DNA from: Gilliamella sp. wkB112
Lineage (GTDB): Bacteria > Pseudomonadota > Gammaproteobacteria > Enterobacterales > Orbaceae
Assembly: GCF_001690685.1 (NCBI RefSeq)
Contig: NZ_LZGL01000017.1
Coordinates: forward strand, 496,001 to 560,000
Direction of reading: 5' to 3'
Length of the DNA stretch: 64,000 bases
Shown one piece after another: positions 1-8,060 of this stretch; within the stretch, counting starts at the first letter, position 1, and each line of letters opens with the position of its first letter. The notes beneath the pieces were generated by a model. The model made no database searches, was not told the DNA's origin, and worked only from the letters and a program-made list of their open reading frames with translations. A program made the translations under genes and the position numbers.

Positions 1-275
1 AACAGCTTTTTTTATTAGATGTACGCGAAGAGAATGAAGTAGCAATTTGTACCATTGTAGGTGCTACTCACATTCCGATGAAGCTGATCCCACTGTATTT
101 AGATCAAATTCCTGACGACGTAACTATTGTAATTTATTGCCATCATGGTAATCGCAGCCTTAATGTTGCCAATTATTTAGTTGAAAATGGCTTTGAAGCT
201 GATGATATTTATAACCTCACTGGTGGTATTGATGCTTGGGCTTTAACTGTAGATAAGCAAATGCCAAGATATTAA
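1..275 (+). CDS. Rhodanese-like domain protein, 5' end missing
   Basis: The frame is open from the left edge (first whole codon at base 3), so the true start lies outside the window and about 90 residues are visible. They form the C-terminal part of a rhodanese fold. LLDVREENE is the N-terminal aspartate/arginine motif. CHHGNRS is the active-site loop with the catalytic cysteine. GGIDAW is the closing motif, and the protein ends in MPRY. Rhodaneses carry sulfur as a persulfide on this cysteine and pass it to cyanide, thiols or partner proteins. The physiological partner cannot be told. An ATG at 78 is internal to the domain and would remove the first motif, so it is not the start. Confidence 0.85.
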   Translation, partial: QLFLLDVREENEVAICTIVGATHIPMKLIPLYLDQIPDDVTIVIYCHHGNRSLNVANYLVENGFEADDIYNLTGGIDAWALTVDKQMPRY

Positions 276-278
276 ACA

Positions 279-296
279 GCCTGTCGTTAAACAGGC
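279..296. terminator. Short hairpin between convergent genes
   Basis: GCCTGT (279-284) pairs with ACAGGC (291-296) around a 6-base loop. It lies between the ends of the rhodanese gene and metQ, so it could end transcription from both sides. The stem is only 6 bp and the T-tract is weak. Confidence 0.45.
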
Positions 297-310
297 CTAA
301 TTTACCCTTA

Positions 311-1156
311 TTATTGTGGCATCACCCAATAACCATTTTGGTTATGTGCTTGCATATAATCTTTAAATTGCTGAGATTGGTAAATACGCTTAACATCTTG
401 TGCCCATTGACTATTTTCATTACCACCATTAACCACTACCATAATTTCTAAATCAGGAATAATCGTTTCCGACAATAGTGCTTTGTTGGAGTCAATATTG
501 GCAGAGTAAACAATACTCCCTGGTATCACGGCAAAGTCTAAATCATTAAGTACTCGCGGAATGTTAGCCGAATCCATTTCAATAATTTCAATGCCTGCAA
601 AATTTTGTGCTATATCATTTTTATTCACAATAATGGGATTGGTATTAGCTTTTAATTTAATCCAGCCCGCTTTTTCTAATAAATTATAGGCTCGTGCAGC
701 GTTGGAAGCATCTTGCGGAATAGCCACTTTTGCGCCACTAACTACTTGTTTTAAAGAAGTATACTTATTAGAAAAAATTGCCGCAGGCACTGAGGGAACA
801 TGCACAACTGGTTTTAAATTAGCTTTGCGCTGCTGATTAAATACATCCATATAAGCGGTGTGTTGCGCCACCGTCAAATCAATACTGCCTTCACTTAATG
901 CTACATCAGACTCAAGTAAATGCGGAAAATTAACTAACTTCACCTTATAACCTTCGGATTCTAAAATCGGTTTGACCGCATCTTTAAAAAGGTCATTATA
1001 TGGTCCCGGTGAAACTCCCATACTAATTTCTTTTTTAGTTTGATTATTGTCTGACTTTGCTGAGTTATCACAAGCAGTTATAACTAATGCAGAACTGGTT
1101 AATAGTATTATGGCAATATATTTAAATAAATTCGATTTGCTAAAGTAGTTTCTCAT
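311..1156 (-). CDS. metQ: MetQ/NlpA-family substrate-binding lipoprotein
   Basis: This 281-residue protein has a basic N-terminus, a hydrophobic stretch (about residues 10-25) and a lipobox ending at Cys29 (ITAC), so it should be a lipid-anchored periplasmic protein. The mature part opens with KEISMGVSPGPYNDLF, and GSIDLTVAQHTAYM is a typical NlpA/MetQ segment. Family members deliver D/L-methionine or related amino acids to MetNI. It is divergent from the amidohydrolase-metNI operon at 1338-4232, which encodes the matching ATPase and permease. No clear MET box is visible upstream, and the partner amidohydrolase suggests the ligand may not be plain methionine. Confidence 0.85.
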   Translation of the reverse strand: MRNYFSKSNLFKYIAIILLTSSALVITACDNSAKSDNNQTKKEISMGVSPGPYNDLFKDAVKPILESEGYKVKLVNFPHLLESDVALSEGSIDLTVAQHTAYMDVFNQQRKANLKPVVHVPSVPAAIFSNKYTSLKQVVSGAKVAIPQDASNAARAYNLLEKAGWIKLKANTNPIIVNKNDIAQNFAGIEIIEMDSANIPRVLNDLDFAVIPGSIVYSANIDSNKALLSETIIPDLEIMVVVNGGNENSQWAQDVKRIYQSQQFKDYMQAHNQNGYWVMPQ

Positions 1157-1215
1157 GTTGATAATCCTTATAAACTTGTAATATTAGCTACTCTAGCACA
1201 GAAAAAACACTTCAT

Positions 1216-1254
1216 TTATTCCATGTTATTCTAACTTATAACTAAAAGGAATAA
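1216..1254. promoter_or_regulatory. Nested inverted repeat in the metQ / amidohydrolase divergent promoter
   Basis: Outer arms are TTATTCC (1216-1222) and GGAATAA (1248-1254). Inner arms are GTTAT (1225-1229) and ATAAC (1238-1242). The repeat lies roughly midway in the 181-bp gap between two divergent starts, which suits a regulator binding site. The inner T-N11-A type symmetry would suit a LysR-type regulator, but no regulator gene is nearby and this is inference. Confidence 0.35.
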
Positions 1255-1337
1255 GATATAAAAAACGATTATTAGAGCAACAAATTAACATGTGCTACCG
1301 TTTAAATCATGATTAATGATTCAGCGTAGGAACGACT

Positions 1338-2480
1338 ATGACTAATTCTGTTGCAAACACAATCCATAAACTTTTTAAGGAATTACATCGACATCCTGAA
1401 CTTTCAAATCAAGAATTTGAAACTACCAAAAGATTACGTTCTTATTTACAACAAGCTAATATCCGCATATTAGAACTAGGAGCAAAAACTGGAGTTATTG
1501 CTGAAATCGGTTCTGGATCACCAATACTAGCATTGCGTGCCGACATTGACGCTTTACCTATTGAGGAACAAACCGAATTAGATTATCGATCCCAAAATAG
1601 TGAGGTTATGCACGCTTGTGGTCATGATTTACATGCATCAGTTTTGATGGGGGCCGCCTATCACCTTAAAGCTCAAGAAAAGAATTTACAAGGCACAGTG
1701 CGCTTACTGTTTCAACCAGCAGAAGAGAATTTTAGTGGCGCTTTACATTTTATAGATATCGGTGCACTTAATGGTGTGGATGCAATTCTTGGGTTACACA
1801 ATAATCCTAACCTAACTGTCAATCAAATGACTTCATGTGCTGGTCCATTCTCAGCCAATGTTGATCGCATAGAAATTACGGTAACTGGCGTTGGCGCACA
1901 TGCTGCCAGACCAGAATGGGGTATCGATCCTATTGTTATTGGCGCCCAAATTGTCAGTGCTATACAAACTATTTCTAGTCGCACCATTAGTGGTTTAGAT
2001 CCTGTTGTTGTCAGTATTACTAAGTTTTTAGGCGGTAATACTTGGAATGTTACCCCGGAAAAAGTCGAAATGGAAGGTACAGTACGAACTTTAACCCCCG
2101 AAGTTAGAGCTAAAGTAAAACAACAATTAACCAGTATTGTTGAAAACGTAGCTATTAGTATGGGGGCCAAAGCAGAACTTAGATGGTTTGATGGTCCGCC
2201 ATCGGTTATTAATGTGGCTAAATGGGTTACATTGGCAAAGCAAGTAGCAAAACAAACAGGTTATGAAGTGGTTGATTCTAAATCTGGTCTGGGAGGAGAA
2301 GATTTTGCTCATTACCTGCACCTAGTACCTGGGGCATTTATAAATCTTGGTTCGCAAAGTTCGTATGCGGTGCACCATCCTAAATTTCAAATTAATCTGG
2401 ATATGTTAACCCCAGCAGCTAATTATCTATATGAACTGGCTAAGCAAGCACTTATCGATTTAAAACATAATAATAAATAG
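1338..2480 (+). CDS. M20-family amidohydrolase (N-acyl-amino-acid deacylase type)
   Basis: This 380-residue protein has the full M20D metallopeptidase layout. HACGHDLH starts at His92 and supplies the metal ligands Cys94 and His96. FQPAEEN holds the general base/metal glutamate. A lid domain runs roughly from residue 180 to 290, and SGLGGEDFAHY lies near the C-terminus. Relatives remove acyl groups from amino acids (hippurate hydrolase, N-acetyl-cysteine or N-acetyl-diaminopimelate deacetylases). It is cytoplasmic, with no signal peptide. metN begins 8 bp downstream and metI follows, so it probably deacylates the substrate imported by this ABC system. The exact acyl-amino acid cannot be read from sequence. 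Confidence 0.85.
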   Translation: MTNSVANTIHKLFKELHRHPELSNQEFETTKRLRSYLQQANIRILELGAKTGVIAEIGSGSPILALRADIDALPIEEQTELDYRSQNSEVMHACGHDLHASVLMGAAYHLKAQEKNLQGTVRLLFQPAEENFSGALHFIDIGALNGVDAILGLHNNPNLTVNQMTSCAGPFSANVDRIEITVTGVGAHAARPEWGIDPIVIGAQIVSAIQTISSRTISGLDPVVVSITKFLGGNTWNVTPEKVEMEGTVRTLTPEVRAKVKQQLTSIVENVAISMGAKAELRWFDGPPSVINVAKWVTLAKQVAKQTGYEVVDSKSGLGGEDFAHYLHLVPGAFINLGSQSSYAVHHPKFQINLDMLTPAANYLYELAKQALIDLKHNNK

Positions 2481-2488
2481 GTTGCATA

Positions 2489-3532
2489 ATGATTAGATTT
2501 GAAAATGTATCCAAGCAATATGAACGCAATGGTGTTACAACCCAAGCGCTAGAAAACATTAATTTAACCATTAATAAAGGCGATATTTATGGCATTATTG
2601 GTTATAGCGGAGCAGGCAAAAGCACCTTAGTTCGCTTAATCAATTTTTTAGAAAAACCGACACAAGGCAGAGTGACAATTCAAAATCAAATCCTTAACGA
2701 TCTATCTAATAGCGAATTACGTAAAGTAAGGCGAAAGATTGGCATGATTTTTCAACACTTTAATTTACTTGAATCGAAAACGGTATTTGAAAACGTCGCT
2801 ATCCCATTAATTTTACTAAAAGAAAAAAAACATAATATTGAGCAAAGAGTTGCGGAGTTGCTTGAATTTGTAGGGTTAAAAGATAAAGCTAATAGCTATC
2901 CGAAAGAATTATCTGGAGGACAAAAACAACGCATTGGCATTGCCCGAGCTCTCGCTAATAATCCAGATATTCTACTTTGTGATGAAGCTACTTCAGCGCT
3001 TGATCCGCAAACAACCCAAGCAATTTTAGATTTAATCAAAAAAATTAACGAGCAGTATAAAATCACTGTGGTATTAATCACTCATGAAATGCATGTTATT
3101 CAACAAATTTGCCATAAAGTTGCGGTTATGGAAAAAGGTAAAATTATTGAGTATGGCAATGTGCTTGAAGTGTTTGGTCACCCTCAGCAACCAACAACCC
3201 AAAATTTTGTTAGTTCTGTCATTAATGATCAAATCCCTTCAGGAGTAGTCGAAAATTTACTGGAAACCGAAGAAATTAAACATAATTTCAAATTGTTTAA
3301 ACTTGAATTCCTTGGACTATCGGCCTCTGAGCCAGTAGTTAATGCTCTTATTTTACAACGAAAAGTGGTAGTTAATATTTTATTTGCTCATATGTCAGAA
3401 ATCCAAAAAACTGTTATTGGTAGCATGTTTGTGCAATTACAAGGGAACGATATTGATATCAACGATGCGGTACATTATTTGCGCCAAAATGGCGTGCAAG
3501 TATCCGAAATTCATGATTGGGAGATTAACTAA
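2489..3532 (+). CDS. metN: MetN-type ABC importer ATPase
   Basis: This 347-residue ATPase has Walker A GYSGAGKST at residues 38-46, the Q-loop in MIFQHFNLL, the signature ELSGGQKQR, Walker B ILLCDEATSALD and the switch histidine in LITHEMH. After residue about 260 comes the extra C-terminal NIL domain, which in E. coli MetN binds methionine and inhibits transport when the cell is replete. The length matches E. coli MetN (343). It sits between the amidohydrolase and metI, separated from metI by one base, and works with the divergent MetQ lipoprotein. Confidence 0.92.
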   Translation: MIRFENVSKQYERNGVTTQALENINLTINKGDIYGIIGYSGAGKSTLVRLINFLEKPTQGRVTIQNQILNDLSNSELRKVRRKIGMIFQHFNLLESKTVFENVAIPLILLKEKKHNIEQRVAELLEFVGLKDKANSYPKELSGGQKQRIGIARALANNPDILLCDEATSALDPQTTQAILDLIKKINEQYKITVVLITHEMHVIQQICHKVAVMEKGKIIEYGNVLEVFGHPQQPTTQNFVSSVINDQIPSGVVENLLETEEIKHNFKLFKLEFLGLSASEPVVNALILQRKVVVNILFAHMSEIQKTVIGSMFVQLQGNDIDINDAVHYLRQNGVQVSEIHDWEIN

Positions 3533-3533
3533 A

Positions 3534-4232
3534 ATGGAAATATTCGATAATATTATTAATTATTTAGCATCTTCTTTTTCAACAAATTTGACCGCAATCC
3601 AATTTGTAGAAGCGTCTTATGAAACGCTAATTATGGTATTTTTTGCTCTGATAATTGGTTCCTCACTCGGTATTCCTCTCGGTATCTGCTTAGTTACTAC
3701 CAGGCCCTCGGGCTTACTAGAAAGCCATAAAATATACCGTATTCTTAATCCGATTATTAATATGGTGCGATCATTACCCTTTATTATTTTATTAGTCGCT
3801 ATCCTTCCATTTACTAAACTGCTTGTTGGCAAATCAATTGGGTTAGCAGCAGCTATCGTACCTTTAACAATCTATGTTGCACCTTATATTGCCCGGTTAG
3901 TTGAAAATTCTTTGCTAGATGTGGATGAAGGCATCATTGAGGCGGCGGAATCAATGGGTGCTACCCCACTACAAATTATTTGGCATTTTATGTTACCGGA
4001 AGCGTTCAGTTCTTTAATCCTAACTTTAACCACCGCAACTATTGGTCTAATCAATGCAACTGCCATGGCCGGTGCTGTCGGCGCTGGGGGTATTGGTGAT
4101 TTAGCAATTTCATATGGATACCAACGTTTTGATACAACAGCAGTAATAATTACGGTAATTATACTCATTATCACAGTTCAATTTGTACAAAGTATGGGGA
4201 ACTACTTGGCACGCAAAGCAAGACATGAATAG
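3534..4232 (+). CDS. metI: MetI-type ABC importer permease
   Basis: This is a 232-residue inner-membrane permease with about five hydrophobic helices. The EAA coupling loop, EAAESMGATPLQIIW, meets the ATPase. The start chosen is the ATG at 3534, one base after the metN stop and with the MetI-like N-terminus MEIFDNIINYLASSF. The open frame runs back to 3384, but that part lies inside metN and reads as non-homologous sequence. MetI forms the membrane channel of the MetNIQ importer. Confidence 0.92.
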   Translation: MEIFDNIINYLASSFSTNLTAIQFVEASYETLIMVFFALIIGSSLGIPLGICLVTTRPSGLLESHKIYRILNPIINMVRSLPFIILLVAILPFTKLLVGKSIGLAAAIVPLTIYVAPYIARLVENSLLDVDEGIIEAAESMGATPLQIIWHFMLPEAFSSLILTLTTATIGLINATAMAGAVGAGGIGDLAISYGYQRFDTTAVIITVIILIITVQFVQSMGNYLARKARHE

Positions 4233-4263
4233 TCGCTTAGCTACGCAACATTAAAAACATTGC

Positions 4264-4298
4264 AACCGGGCACTAAAGTGCAAACTTTATGTCCGGTT
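4264..4298 (+). terminator. Terminator-like hairpin after metI
   Basis: A long stem is formed by AACCGGGCACTAAAGT (4264-4279) and ACTTTATGTCCGGTT (4284-4298) around the loop GCAA, with one mismatch or wobble. It lies 31 bp after metI. The T-tract after it is poor, so termination may be incomplete. Confidence 0.65.
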
Positions 4299-4355
4299 AT
4301 TTAGTATGATTCTTCAGAAGATCTCCATTAAAGCATAGTTAATTTATTTTAATGC

Positions 4356-4389
4356 AAGATGTTTCAGGTCAGCTATACGTTTAAATATA
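4356..4389 (+). repeat. Dispersed intergenic repeat, copy 1
   Basis: The core GATGTTTCAGGT, two to four variable bases and then GCTATACGTTT match a copy at 43405-43439 (same strand) and an inverted, more diverged copy at 7641-7671. It lies between the metI hairpin and mlaF. In this copy CAGGT is matched by ACCTG near 4400, so a weak larger hairpin is possible. Function unknown. Confidence 0.6.
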
Positions 4390-4508
4390 TATTGTTTACC
4401 TGCATTTATCTTCCGGATTAGTGATATAAAGACAATAACTTTAATAGATTTCATTATTCATTATTATCAAGTAGAATAGGCGCAAATTTAATTAGGGTAG
4501 TATGAAGA

Positions 4509-5330
4509 ATGACTGTGGCAAATGCATTGCAGCAAAATTTGGTAGAAATCCATGATATGTCATTTTATCGTGGTACAAGACCAATTTATAAAAATATGAG
4601 CCTAAACGTTCCTAAAGGCAAAGTGACTGCTATTATGGGACCATCAGGGATTGGTAAGACTACGTTATTACGCTTAATTGGCGGTCAACTAAAACCACAA
4701 TCTGGGCAAATTTTATTTGATGGTGAAAATATTCCGACCATGACGCGTTCCCGACTCTATGAAGTGCGCAAACGCATGAGTATGTTATTCCAATCAGGAG
4801 CATTATTTACTGATTTAAGCGTCTTTGATAATGTTGCTTACCCTCTACGTGAACATCTTAATTTACCGGAACCTGTATTACATAATTTAGTATTAATGAA
4901 ATTACAAGCCGTTGGGCTACGTGGTGCAGCATCTATGATGCCTTCTGAATTATCTGGCGGCATGGCAAGGCGAGCAGCTTTAGCACGTGCTATCGCGCTC
5001 GATCCTGATTTAATTATGTTTGACGAGCCTTTTGCTGGGCAAGATCCTATTTCTATGGGGGTAATTGTTAAGCTTATTGCCGAAATTAACCAATCTCTTG
5101 GTTTAACTTGTATAGTGGTTAGTCACGATGTAAACGAAGTGATGAGTATCGCTGATTATGCATACATTGTAGCTGAACAACACATTATTGCTGGTGGTAC
5201 ATCGGAACAACTACGTAGCAATGATGATTTACGAGTAAAACAATTTCTTGAAGGACTGGCGGACGGCCCGGTTCCTTTCCATTATCCTGCTGATGATTAT
5301 AAATTAGACCTAAGCAGAGGTACCAAATAA
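4509..5330 (+). CDS. mlaF: Mla phospholipid transporter ATPase MlaF
   Basis: This is a 273-residue ABC ATPase with Walker [11 protein letters not shown]-loop [11 protein letters not shown], signature LSGGMARR, Walker [14 protein letters not shown] and the switch histidine in VVSHDV. FQSGALF and the GMARR variant are characteristic of MlaF/Ttg2A ATPases. It powers the MlaFEDB complex, which moves phospholipids between MlaC and the inner membrane to keep outer-membrane lipid asymmetry. Its stop overlaps the mlaE start by one base. MlaA, the outer-membrane partner, is not in this window. Confidence 0.95.
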   Translation: MTVANALQQNLVEIHDMSFYRGTRPIYKNMSLNVPKGKVTAIMGPSGIGKTTLLRLIGGQLKPQSGQILFDGENIPTMTRSRLYEVRKRMSMLFQSGALFTDLSVFDNVAYPLREHLNLPEPVLHNLVLMKLQAVGLRGAASMMPSELSGGMARRAALARAIALDPDLIMFDEPFAGQDPISMGVIVKLIAEINQSLGLTCIVVSHDVNEVMSIADYAYIVAEQHIIAGGTSEQLRSNDDLRVKQFLEGLADGPVPFHYPADDYKLDLSRGTK

Positions 5331-6109
5331 TGTTGAATCTATTTGCAAAAATGGGACAATGGCTAATTAACCTCGTTGCCTTGATAGGCCGTTCTGGTAT
5401 GATGCTGTTTGGTTCCTTAATCGGTACTCCACAATTTGGCAAACAATTGCCATTACTGGTTAAACAATTTTATTTCGTCGGGGTACAATCACTTTCTATC
5501 ATTATTGTTTCTGGTCTATTTATCGGCATGGTTCTGGGGCTACAAGGTTACTTTATTCTTACCACCTTTGGGGCCGAAGCCAGCTTAGGTATGTTAGTAG
5601 CTTTAGCGTTACTACGTGAATTAGGTCCGGTCGTAGCCGGGTTACTATTTGCCGGGCGTGCTGGTTCGGCATTGACGGCAGAAATTGGTTTAATGAAAGC
5701 TACCGAACAATTATCAAGTATGGAAATGATGGCTATTGATCCTTTAAGGCGCATTATTGCTCCGCGCTTTTGGGCTGGATTTTTCTGTTTGCCTTTTTTA
5801 ACGGCTATTTTTGTGGCTGTAGGTATATTAGGTGGTGTGTTAGTAGGTGTTGATTGGAAAGGAATTGATGCCGGATTCTTTTGGTCATCTATTCAAAGTA
5901 ATGTTGATTGGTGGCATGATTTAGGTAACTGTTTTGTAAAAAGTTTTGCCTTCGCTATAGCCAGTACTTGGATTGCACTATTTAATGGTTATGATTGTGT
6001 GCCAACATCAGAAGGAATTAGTCGAGCAACAACCAATACTGTTGTTTATTCATCATTAGTTATTTTGGGGTTAGATTTTATTTTAACCGCATTAATGTTT
6101 AGTAATTGA
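5330..6109 (+). CDS. mlaE: Mla phospholipid transporter permease MlaE
   Basis: This 259-residue integral membrane protein of the MlaE/DUF140 family has an N-terminal amphipathic helix followed by about five membrane segments. The conserved block [30 protein letters not shown] is present; this region contacts MlaF. The ATG shares one base with the mlaF stop, indicating translational coupling. Its length matches E. coli MlaE (260). Confidence 0.95.
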   Translation: MLNLFAKMGQWLINLVALIGRSGMMLFGSLIGTPQFGKQLPLLVKQFYFVGVQSLSIIIVSGLFIGMVLGLQGYFILTTFGAEASLGMLVALALLRELGPVVAGLLFAGRAGSALTAEIGLMKATEQLSSMEMMAIDPLRRIIAPRFWAGFFCLPFLTAIFVAVGILGGVLVGVDWKGIDAGFFWSSIQSNVDWWHDLGNCFVKSFAFAIASTWIALFNGYDCVPTSEGISRATTNTVVYSSLVILGLDFILTALMFSN

Positions 6110-6120
6110 GGTCATTAAAC

Positions 6121-6699
6121 ATGAGTCGTAAAGTTGAAATTACCGTTGGGTTATTTATGGTGTTAGTTATCTGCTCGGTACTATTTTTGTGTTTTAGAGT
6201 CACCGACCCAACATCATTTGTTAGTCATAATTCCTATCGTGTTTATGCTGTATTTGATAATATCGGTGGTCTAAAAGCGCGTTCACCGATTAAAATTGGA
6301 GGAGTGGTGATTGGTCGCGTCAGTGATATTACTTTAAAATCATCAGATAATGCGATTTATAAACCTTATGTTACTATGGAAATCGACACTCAATACAATA
6401 AAATCCCGAGCAGTAGTTCCCTGTCAATAAAAACTTCCGGATTATTAGGTGAACAATTTATTGATATTAACTTCGGTTTAGATCCAAGTACCGAAATGGA
6501 ACTTGATGCATTAGATGCCCCCAATGGTATCACTCATACCACAACAAATAACAACGATAAACCAGCCTATTTTCAAGAAGGTTTTGTCATAAATAATACC
6601 AAGCCGGCCATGGTTATAGAGGATTTAATTGGTCAATTCCTTTATAGCGCGGGCGGTTCATCAGATAAAGATAAAAAACAAGATACTAGCGAAAAGTAA
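6121..6699 (+). CDS. mlaD: Mla MCE-domain protein MlaD
   Basis: This 192-residue protein begins MSRKVEITVGLF, has one N-terminal membrane helix (about residues 8-24), then an MCE domain containing YRVYAVFDNIGGL and IKIGGVVIGRV. In E. coli MlaD forms a hexameric ring that carries lipid between MlaC and MlaE. The start is the ATG at 6121 with GAGG at 6108-6111. An in-frame TTG at 6106 would overlap mlaE and leave no ribosome site. The C-terminal tail is polar and lysine-rich. Confidence 0.94.
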   Translation: MSRKVEITVGLFMVLVICSVLFLCFRVTDPTSFVSHNSYRVYAVFDNIGGLKARSPIKIGGVVIGRVSDITLKSSDNAIYKPYVTMEIDTQYNKIPSSSSLSIKTSGLLGEQFIDINFGLDPSTEMELDALDAPNGITHTTTNNNDKPAYFQEGFVINNTKPAMVIEDLIGQFLYSAGGSSDKDKKQDTSEK

Positions 6700-6708
6700 G
6701 GAGCTAAT

Positions 6709-7353
6709 ATGATAATTAGATTAAAGCAAACCATTTTTTTAGTGCTAACCTTAGTGTTTAGTGCTACTGCTTTTGCAGAAAATAATCCATACAACGAAAT
6801 GCAAGTTGCTGCTGATAAGATTTTTAATACCATGAAATCACAATCGTCAGCTATTAAAGCTAATCCGGATAAGTTAAAAAACATAGTGAGAACAGATTTA
6901 TTACCTTATGTGCAAGTAAAATATGCCGGAGCATTGATTTTAGGTAATTACTATAAAAGCGCCACTGATGCACAACGAACAGCTTATTTTAATGCTTTTG
7001 AAAATTATTTAGTACAAGCATTTGCGCAAGCGCTTTCAATGTATAATGGCCAAACTTACCAAGTAGAACCAGCCTCTGATTTAAATGGTAAGAATTTAAT
7101 TTCTATTCGAATTTTATTGATTCAACCTGACAAAAATCAACAACCACTACGTATTGATTTCCAATGGCGCAAAAATTCGGTCACTAGTGAATGGAAAGCT
7201 TACGATTTAATCGCTGAAGGCGTAAGTATGATCACTACTAAACAAAATGAATGGTCAACAATTTTACGACAAGATGGTATTGACGCTTTAACTAAGCAAC
7301 TTTCTGACCTAGCTAATCGTAAAATTGATCCCAATGCTAAGCAAAAAGGCTAG
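6709..7353 (+). CDS. mlaC: Periplasmic phospholipid-binding protein MlaC
   Basis: This 214-residue protein has a clear Sec signal peptide (MIIRLKQTIFLVLTLVFSATAFA, cut before ENNPY) and the MlaC/Ttg2D fold. It carries the typical segments VRTDLLPYVQVKYAGALILG and DLIAEGVSMITTKQNEW. MlaC shuttles phospholipid across the periplasm between the MlaA-porin complex and MlaD. It starts 9 bp after mlaD. Confidence 0.94.
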   Translation: MIIRLKQTIFLVLTLVFSATAFAENNPYNEMQVAADKIFNTMKSQSSAIKANPDKLKNIVRTDLLPYVQVKYAGALILGNYYKSATDAQRTAYFNAFENYLVQAFAQALSMYNGQTYQVEPASDLNGKNLISIRILLIQPDKNQQPLRIDFQWRKNSVTSEWKAYDLIAEGVSMITTKQNEWSTILRQDGIDALTKQLSDLANRKIDPNAKQKG

Positions 7354-7359
7354 TTAATA

Positions 7360-7632
7360 ATGTCCAGAATCTCAGCAGAAAATCAACAACAAATATTATA
7401 TTTAAAGGGTGAGCTTGATGTTCACTCATTAAATGAAATTTGGACTACACAAAAATCGCTATTTAATAGCACAAAAGCAATTGATGTAGCACAGCTTACT
7501 CGGGTTGACTCTGCTGGACTCGCTACCCTAGTTTACTTCTGCATTAAATATCAATTGCAACTGGCAGGGATTAATCCACAGTTACAAACATTAATTGCTC
7601 TGTATGATTTACAACCAGTACTAACTAAATAA
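7360..7632 (+). CDS. mlaB: STAS-domain protein MlaB
   Basis: This 90-residue protein has a single STAS domain. The conserved loop LTRVDSAGLATLVYF contains the serine-alanine-glycine element typical of MlaB and anti-sigma-antagonist folds. MlaB binds MlaF and stabilises the transporter. It ends the mlaFEDCB block with small intergenic gaps, so the five genes are very likely one transcript. Confidence 0.9.
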   Translation: MSRISAENQQQILYLKGELDVHSLNEIWTTQKSLFNSTKAIDVAQLTRVDSAGLATLVYFCIKYQLQLAGINPQLQTLIALYDLQPVLTK

Positions 7633-7640
7633 TATACTCA

Positions 7641-7671
7641 AACGCATACTGGACCTGAAACATTTTTACAA
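7641..7671 (-). repeat. Dispersed intergenic repeat, copy 3 (inverted)
   Basis: Read on the minus strand this is TTGTAAAAATGTTTCAGGT, four variable bases, then TATGCGTT. By hand about 26 of 31 bases match the copy at 43405-43439. It lies in the 79-bp gap between mlaB and ibaG. Function unknown. Confidence 0.5.
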
Positions 7672-7711
7672 AAATAAGCAAAATAAATAATACTAATAAA
7701 GAGTTTTACTA

Positions 7712-7969
7712 ATGGATAAGCAAGAAATCATAAATAAATTAAAAAGTTCACTTAACCTTGATAATGTTTATGTGATGACTGATGACGATAGTCATTTTCA
7801 AGTTATTGCAGTTGGTGAGTTATTTGCTGACTTAAGTCGCGTAAAGAAACAACAAGTAATTTATGCTCCACTAGCCGAATTTATTAATGATAATCGTATT
7901 CATGCGCTTTCAATTAAAACCTATACACCTACGGAATGGCAACGTGAACGCAAACTAATGGGATTATAA
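7712..7969 (+). CDS. ibaG: BolA-family protein IbaG
   Basis: This 85-residue BolA-like protein has [24 protein letters not shown], where the histidine region binds iron-sulfur clusters with glutaredoxins. It ends in [14 protein letters not shown], as in E. coli IbaG (YrbA). It follows the mla operon as in E. coli, where murA comes next. Here murA is absent and prlC follows instead. Confidence 0.92.
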   Translation: MDKQEIINKLKSSLNLDNVYVMTDDDSHFQVIAVGELFADLSRVKKQQVIYAPLAEFINDNRIHALSIKTYTPTEWQRERKLMGL

Positions 7970-8060
7970 GTATTCAATTATAACAGACTTGAATTGATGG
8001 TTTTTGCCACCACTTATAATCGCATAACTAGAGAACATCATTGCATAAAGGTACCACAAT

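Noticed and set aside
1157-1337. MET boxes in the metQ / amidohydrolase promoter
   Set aside because: No tandem AGACGTCT-like units were found; only an unrelated inverted repeat is present.
1823-2170. Minus-strand frame inside the amidohydrolase gene
   Set aside because: Shadow of the M20 gene, with no ribosome site or family features.
3384-3533. Upstream extension of metI by 50 codons
   Set aside because: It lies entirely within metN and reads unlike MetI; the ATG at 3534 gives the family N-terminus.
6106-6120. TTG start for mlaD
   Set aside because: It overlaps the mlaE stop and has no ribosome site; ATG 6121 has GAGG at a normal distance and the family start.
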